A DNA stretch of 64,000 nucleotides from Rhizophagus clarus (taxonomy: Eukaryota; Glomeromycota; Glomeromycetes; Glomerales; Glomeraceae), in assembly GCA_015698045.1 (NCBI GenBank), contig BLAL01000295.1, positions 489,756 to 553,755 of the forward strand, written 5' to 3'. This document shows, in pieces, positions 59,550 through 64,000 of this stretch. How positions within the stretch are numbered: position 1 is the first letter of the stretch; each line of letters opens with the position of its first letter. Made by a program: the position numbers and the translations under genes. Below the pieces are notes generated by a model that saw only the letters and a list, made by a program, of their open reading frames with translations, did no database searches and was not told the DNA's origin.

Positions 59550-61376
59550 TTATACGGTCCATACCACTTGGTTGGCATTTTTTACATGACACTCTCCTTC
59601 TTTTTCGAATTTTAGAGCTTTTAGAGTCTTAAATGCATCTTTAGCACAGGCTATAAGAGGAGAAGAGTTAACGTCTTCTTCTAGAATGAACCCATCAGTA
59701 TGAATACGTCTGACTTTATCCACATAGGGTTGTACCATTTCAGAAATAAACTTTCGACCATGTGCTAGAAGAAATGGAGCAATTCTAGGGTATTCACCTT
59801 TAAAGGGATTACCTGGATTCGTAAACTGGAATCTCCACTGCTCTTCTCCTATTGGTACAATCGAGTCTAATACCTCACCATCTGGAAAGTCAAAAGACTT
59901 ACTCGATGTTGTAAGAGTCTTGTATGTTTTCTTTCTTTGGCAAAGTGCACCACATAGTGTATTAAGAATTCTTTTAGCTACTTGGCTAGCTATACCACCC
60001 TGATTCTTAATTTTTAAGAGAAAATCTACATACTCTCCAAAGATTACACTGCCTCGAATTTGAGTTTCTTTTTCATAAATAAGAGCATTAGAGACTCCAT
60101 CCTGAATTAATGTAACTTGGAGACCAAGAGCTCTGGCACGTGTAAGATCAATATGAGTATATACATTATGATAATTATATCGAAATAGTGGGGTATCCTT
60201 TTTTTCAATACTTGCACGAAATATTCCAAAATGGCTATATCCTCGATGGTTAGTAAAGTCTTTTAAAATCTGAAACTTACCTTTACCGATAGGAAAGTTT
60301 AAAGCTGATTGCTGAATACTAGGATAAAGACTTGTTTTATCGTAACTTCTTTCATATCCTTTTCAGTTATTTTGTGCCCAGATAATCCCTCCCATCATTG
60401 CTTTACTTATCCATTGCGCTTCAAGTGCGTCAAGGGGTTCATTAGCAGGAATACCTACACTTAATTTTTCGAATAACCATAAAGCCGTTTTCTTTATGTT
60501 CCAATCAAGTAATGATATATCAATTGGGATGCCTAGCTTTTTCGTCTCCTGTAAAAAGGCATCTCGTTCAGCATTAATTCTGATATATGCCTTTTCCAAT
60601 GATTCTTGACGTTTAGCTAGAATGAAGGAGTAGTTTTTGCTAAACTTAAGTTTTTGAAATTGCTGGACGGTAATAGACTTGTTAACCATTTCAACTATAT
60701 CATTTACTTCATTCTCCCGATAAGTTATAGGCTTTTTTGGCCTTTTACATTCAAAGCTGGGATGTTTTCTATCTGGATTGGGTAGGAGAGAATAGTGTCC
60801 ATTAGTAAGAGTAAGGGTTATTCTTCTTTGTGCTGGACTCTTAGAGATATAGGTATGATCACCTACAACATTGATAGCAATACTTCGAGCTAATCGTTCT
60901 ATTTTTTCAATACAGACAATTGGAATAGGATCATCTCGTACCAAATTTAGATAATCTTTAATGTACTCAGGTTTTTCAATAGTTTGAGGCATATTCGAAT
61001 AAGTGCCATAAGCCATTTTTAAGCACTGATAAAGACAATCATTTGTATCGCCACATCCACCTGATACTGCTGGTGAATCCCTCATATAAATGATAAAGTT
61101 ATCAAATCGCTCTGGATCACCCCCGTCAGGTGGCAATTGACTCGCATCATAGTGATCAAGTAGAGAGAAAAGGTTTGCGTCTTCTCCATTTGTAGTCCAT
61201 TGACCAGGCTTCCAGTTCTCATAAGGAAGTAGGATTTGAAACTGTTTGCCTGGATATCGGGCTTTAAGTTTTTGATCGAAGTTTGCAATTCCTCTTCTAG
61301 AGAACAAACGGCCACTATACTTAACTTCTATGATGTCTGGCCTATTTGGTAAATGACGAACTAGTCTTGATAACAT
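59550..61376 (-). pseudogene. Protein-primed-type family B DNA polymerase with OTU-like N-terminus, one in-frame stop
   Basis: The ATG is at 61376. Residues 106-120 read GGCGDTNDCLYQCLK and 192-198 read NGHYSLL, the Asp/Cys and His boxes of OTU-like cysteine proteases. A helical region follows. A TGA (60363-60365) interrupts, but the same frame continues at once with SYDKTSLYPS (polymerase motif A), QVAKRILNTLCGAL (motif B) and VRRIHTDGFIL (motif C, TDG), then ends at 59550. Motif spacing and the short palm fit Polinton/plasmid-type polymerases that start DNA from a protein primer. I did not find the exonuclease motifs usually N-terminal to the palm. The polymerase copies the element's genome. 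One transition would restore the frame. Confidence 0.85.
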
Positions 61377-61455
61377 TTCTTTGAAATATATAGTATTTAT
61401 TTAATTGCTAATTTTTCATTACTATATTTGAAAAAAAAAATAAAATAACTAGCCC

Positions 61456-62486
61456 TTATAATTGATTAATTTCATCAAATGCACCATCCTCATCATAATC
61501 AGATTCGTCACCATTGGCCTCCATACATTCACGTTCATTTATTGTGCTATGGCATTCTATTATCTGTGGTTGTAATTTTGCAACTTTATAGCCAGAAGGA
61601 GGTTCTACAAATACGGTTTTCTTATTCTCATTGTATCTTCTTAGATAGTCGGCAAGTTCACAGCATGATATTTGCCTATCCACCTCATCATTATATTTGA
61701 TCCATTCTTTTAGCTTATCTATGGCATCACCAAATTGGACGAGATACAGACTATCTCTACTTACAACCTTATCAAATTCTTCCAATTCGGCTAAGAGCAA
61801 TTCCCAGTCATATTGAGCTTCTTCATCCATATATTTAGCCCAGCATTCTAGGGATACAGAATATAGCTTATTTATCATATCATCACGAGAATTCTTGTAC
61901 CGGGGCTTTATGTGATCATATTTATGTCTATCTATCCATTCCCAATATTTGGCGGTATTCGTTTTAGGCATAGGATCAGGATTAGCTTTTTGAACTGACT
62001 TTAGGTCTTGCTTTAGTGGCAGTTCAGTAGAAGGACCAGGTGTTCCATATGGTTCTGGCTCTATCTCTGGTTCTTGCTCTACTTTTGGTTCTTCCTCTGA
62101 CTTAGCCAAAGGTGGTATAAGAGTAATTAGTTCTGTTATGAAGTTATCTATTAGGTTTTCAACAGATTCTGAAGTGGTGGGTTCAGATGGTGTCAATGGA
62201 GAAGTCGCTTCTTCTTTCACTTCTACCTTTAGATGCACTGGCTTTGAAGGAACTGGAGGTGAACTTTCTTTTGCTCATTTGGTATATCTATTCCAATTTG
62301 TGCTAAGAACTGATCAAGAGCTTTGGAATCAGATATGGATTTCTTAGAGATATCAACCCTCTCGATATTAATCTCATCAGTTTCATGAATCCAGTTATTG
62401 CTAAGATATTTCTTGTATAAAGTCTCTCTAGATAAGTTGTAAACTCTAGTACGCTTCCATCAATATAAACTAAGTTGCTTAGTCAT
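61456..62486 (-). pseudogene. Element gene of unknown function, broken near its 5' end
   Basis: The long part (62272-61456) is open: a Ser/Thr/Pro/Glu-rich region with EPEIEPEPYGTPGPSTELP, then a helical domain (KYWEWIDRHKYDHIKPRYKN, CWAKYMDEEAQYDWELLLAE) and an acidic end. No good start codon lies in this frame (GTG at 62238). In another frame an ATG at 62486 opens MTKQLSLY, meets TGA (62460-62462) and continues with KRTRVYNLSRETLYKKYL and FLAQIGIDIPNEQKK before shifting near 62,275 into the main frame. The N-terminus therefore needs one stop repaired and a one-base frame change. It sits 80 nt before the polymerase gene on the same strand. Its function is unknown. Confidence 0.6.
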
Positions 62487-62689
62487 ATTTAGCTCACTTG
62501 ATAATGTTCTTGAAATTACAACTTTAGATAAGGGTGTAATTCTTCTATTTTCACAGTAGCTCATATAGGTGGCGTACAATATGTGAACTGGTAAGGATGT
62601 AGTAGTATAATCAGCCTTTGCTATATACGTCTCCTTTATAATTGAAACAAAGGTGGAAAGTCAGATATTGATTATGCTCTTGCTTAGAT
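62487..62689. other. Remnant spacer in the element
   Basis: A short stretch between the broken 61456-62486 gene and the helicase remnant; no frame or motif is recognisable. Confidence 0.35.
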
Positions 62690-63846
62690 GCAGTCATAGG
62701 AGGTGGGGTTGGCCATTAAAAATCTGGATTATTTATCGGCAATAGCTTTAAAGTAGCATTAAAAGGCCTTCCCAAAAACAAAAAAAACCACTTCTGGATA
62801 TTTCATTGCATCACGCTAACCGTTTGGAATATTTGCAAAATCTCCTTTCTCGAGCAACGGTGAAACGTTAGGAAAAACTGTTCATCTATCATCATTTCTC
62901 AACTCTAAGAGCATTTTCATTAGTGAGAATGATAGTAGACATAAAGTTTTTATATTGGGTAGGTGTTTTATATTTTTTCATGAATTTAAATAGTATCGCT
63001 AGTAAACTTTACTTTAAGAGCGGGCGATTATAATGAATTCCATTGGCTTTTTTTCTGTTGGCATTTCTTCAAGTAAAAGGAGTACTTTACCTAATAATTG
63101 CCCGTTTAAACTACCCAAAAATTTGTTTTCAGGATCGCTCGTCTTATTAGACTAGCTGTAGTTACCTAAAACATAACGCTGGAATAAAATCAGTTATAAT
63201 ACCTTACCCGCAGCCTTGACCTGATTTAAGATAAAAGAAATCGGAGATACATTTTCCAGTAGCCATACCAGCCAAACCATTTGATTAATGTATTCAGTTT
63301 ACATTCCAATTCTCCTGAAACACCGACATCCCAATGTGAGTAAAATATGATTTTGAACTTGCCTGATGGATATTGGCTGAAAAAGTCTGTTAAGGACGTG
63401 AATTTGATGGCAAGAAACCTGGAAAATATTAAGATAGGGAGTTTGACCTTGAATTTTATAAATTACGTTGCTTTTATCAGGGAGTTCACAAAGTTGCTAC
63501 GCATTGTTGGAAAGAATTTATCATATATTAACCATTTTGGCATGTTTAAAATTCGGTCTTTGTTTGGAGGATGTTTCGGAATTAAGATTTGCTTAAAGAA
63601 GGTTTTAGTTATAGGACGAATGAGCATACTAATATTTCATGGAATATACTCAAAATTCTTAATATCAGGTCGCCACATAAATACACCATGTGGATTGGAA
63701 CAGAGAATGAAGTAACTGCAAAATATATCGCTTTGCTTTTATAATGTCATCTAAACTGTTTGCCTCTTTGATAAGCTGTTTAGTATATCAATACTATATG
63801 CTACTTTAGATTCACCGAATTTTGAGATTACTACTTGATTACTCAT
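62690..63846 (-). pseudogene. Decayed SF3 (D5-like) primase-helicase
   Basis: The minus strand opens at the ATG at 63846 (MSNQVVISKFGESK). It is soon broken by frameshifts and many stops, but family landmarks survive in order. Walker A is SGQGCGKGIITDF (about 63,225-63,190). A Walker B-like GKVLLLLEEMP lies at about 63,090-63,060. The motif C region STIILTNENALRVE followed by NDDR lies at about 62,940-62,886. These are the SF3 helicase signatures of virophages, PLVs and large DNA viruses. The + strand frame at 63347-63715 is its antisense shadow. Damage is much heavier than in the other genes of the element, so it may belong to an older, partly erased copy. Confidence 0.7.
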
Positions 63847-63910
63847 TGTTAGTTAGATACTTTAGTAGAAGTTTTGTTTAATTATATTTTTTTGATACCT
63901 ATATATCGAC

Positions 63911-63974
63911 TATGTTTAATTACGATTTTAAGATTTTCAAAAAAAAAAAATATAACCTATTTTGTATTATTATA
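63911..63974 (-). repeat. Inverted copy of the integrase 3' end (matches 52761-52823)
   Basis: The reverse complement reads TATAATAATACAAAATAGGT, then a T run, then AAAATCGTAATTAAACATA. The region after the integrase at 52761-52823 reads TATAATGATACAAAATAGGT, a T run and AAAATTGTAATTAAAGATA. It includes the integrase's last residues (IYN-TK-stop). The copy is therefore the tail of a second, oppositely oriented integrase entering from beyond the window. Confidence 0.8.
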
Positions 63975-64000
63975 AATGTCATTCTTGAATTAAAACTAGA

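Larger units (their letters stand above)
50765..64000. mobile_element. Polinton/Maverick-like giant transposon (right end beyond window)
   Basis: Three hallmark genes of Polintons occur within 10 kb: a chromodomain DDE integrase, a FtsK/HerA-type (A32-like) packaging ATPase and a protein-primed-type family B polymerase. With them are a decayed SF3 helicase, a DUF5679-like protein, a Gag-like protein and a retropepsin-like protease. Genes are intronless and closely packed, unlike the host genes to the left. The left limit is placed where base composition changes near 50,765. No matching right terminal repeat is inside the window, and an inverted integrase tail at 63,911-63,974 shows that another integrase copy follows, so the true layout may be two elements or a rearranged one. 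Confidence 0.85.

Noticed and set aside
51681..62486. Reassignment of TGA to Trp in the element
   Set aside because: One of the stops is TAA, the intact genes in the element use TGG freely, and the host genes end normally; single transitions are simpler.
63347..63715. + strand frame of 122 residues at the right end
   Set aside because: It lies antisense to the decayed SF3 helicase, whose motifs are readable on the other strand.

Overview
This is nuclear DNA of a fungus, most likely an arbuscular mycorrhizal one (Glomeromycotina, Rhizophagus-like). The inference rests on very AT-rich sequence, many short GT-AG introns, a MATH-BTB gene of a kind expanded in those fungi, and a giant Polinton-like transposon. 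No species-specific marker is visible, so the genus is a guess.

Left part (1-36,000): host genes with long AT-rich gaps. In order: the 3' end of a probable protein kinase gene (+); a single-exon MATH-BTB protein (+); an 11-exon acyl-CoA oxidase of fatty-acid beta-oxidation (-); the epsilon subunit of the AP-4 trafficking adaptor (+, about 17 exons); a HIT/FHIT-type nucleotide hydrolase with a 5-nt microexon (+); an F-box-like protein (-); a Prx5/AHP1-type peroxiredoxin (-); a dead Tc1/mariner element with intact ends; a retinol-dehydrogenase-like SDR (+); a decayed pogo/Tigger transposase; a serine-rich protein of unknown function (+); and the ER Hsp90 chaperone endoplasmin/GRP94 (+, 7 exons, ending in a KDEL-like tail).

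Middle part (34,000-50,760): a gene desert rich in repeats. It holds tandem satellites (about 118, 283, 170 and 125 bp units), three MITE-like elements with readable target duplications (TA, an 8-bp hAT-type site, TTAA), and three arrays of tiny exon-like blocks set between splice signals. The clearest array (48,241-49,760) has ten copies of a roughly 41-nt block, each with a polypyrimidine-AG on one side and GTAAG on the other, and is split by a 363-bp foldback element.

Right part (50,765 to the window end, open on the right): a compact Polinton/Maverick-like element. It carries a chromodomain integrase, a DUF5679-like zinc protein, an FtsK/HerA-type packaging ATPase, a protein-primed-type family B DNA polymerase with an OTU-like N-terminus, a decayed SF3 (D5-like) helicase and several unknown proteins. 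I see no double-jelly-roll capsid gene. Where a virion module would be expected, between the integrase and the ATPase, lies a retrovirus-like Gag protein followed by a retropepsin-like protease, joined by an A AAA AAA slippery site in the -1 configuration. No LTR, reverse transcriptase or RNase H accompanies them, and they sit 13-60 nt from their neighbours. This Gag-Pro-carrying Polinton is the best candidate here for an undescribed system.

Several of the element's genes carry single in-frame stops explicable by one transition each, so this copy looks recently inactivated. A near-identical inverted copy of the integrase tail at the right edge implies a second, oppositely oriented integrase just beyond the window.
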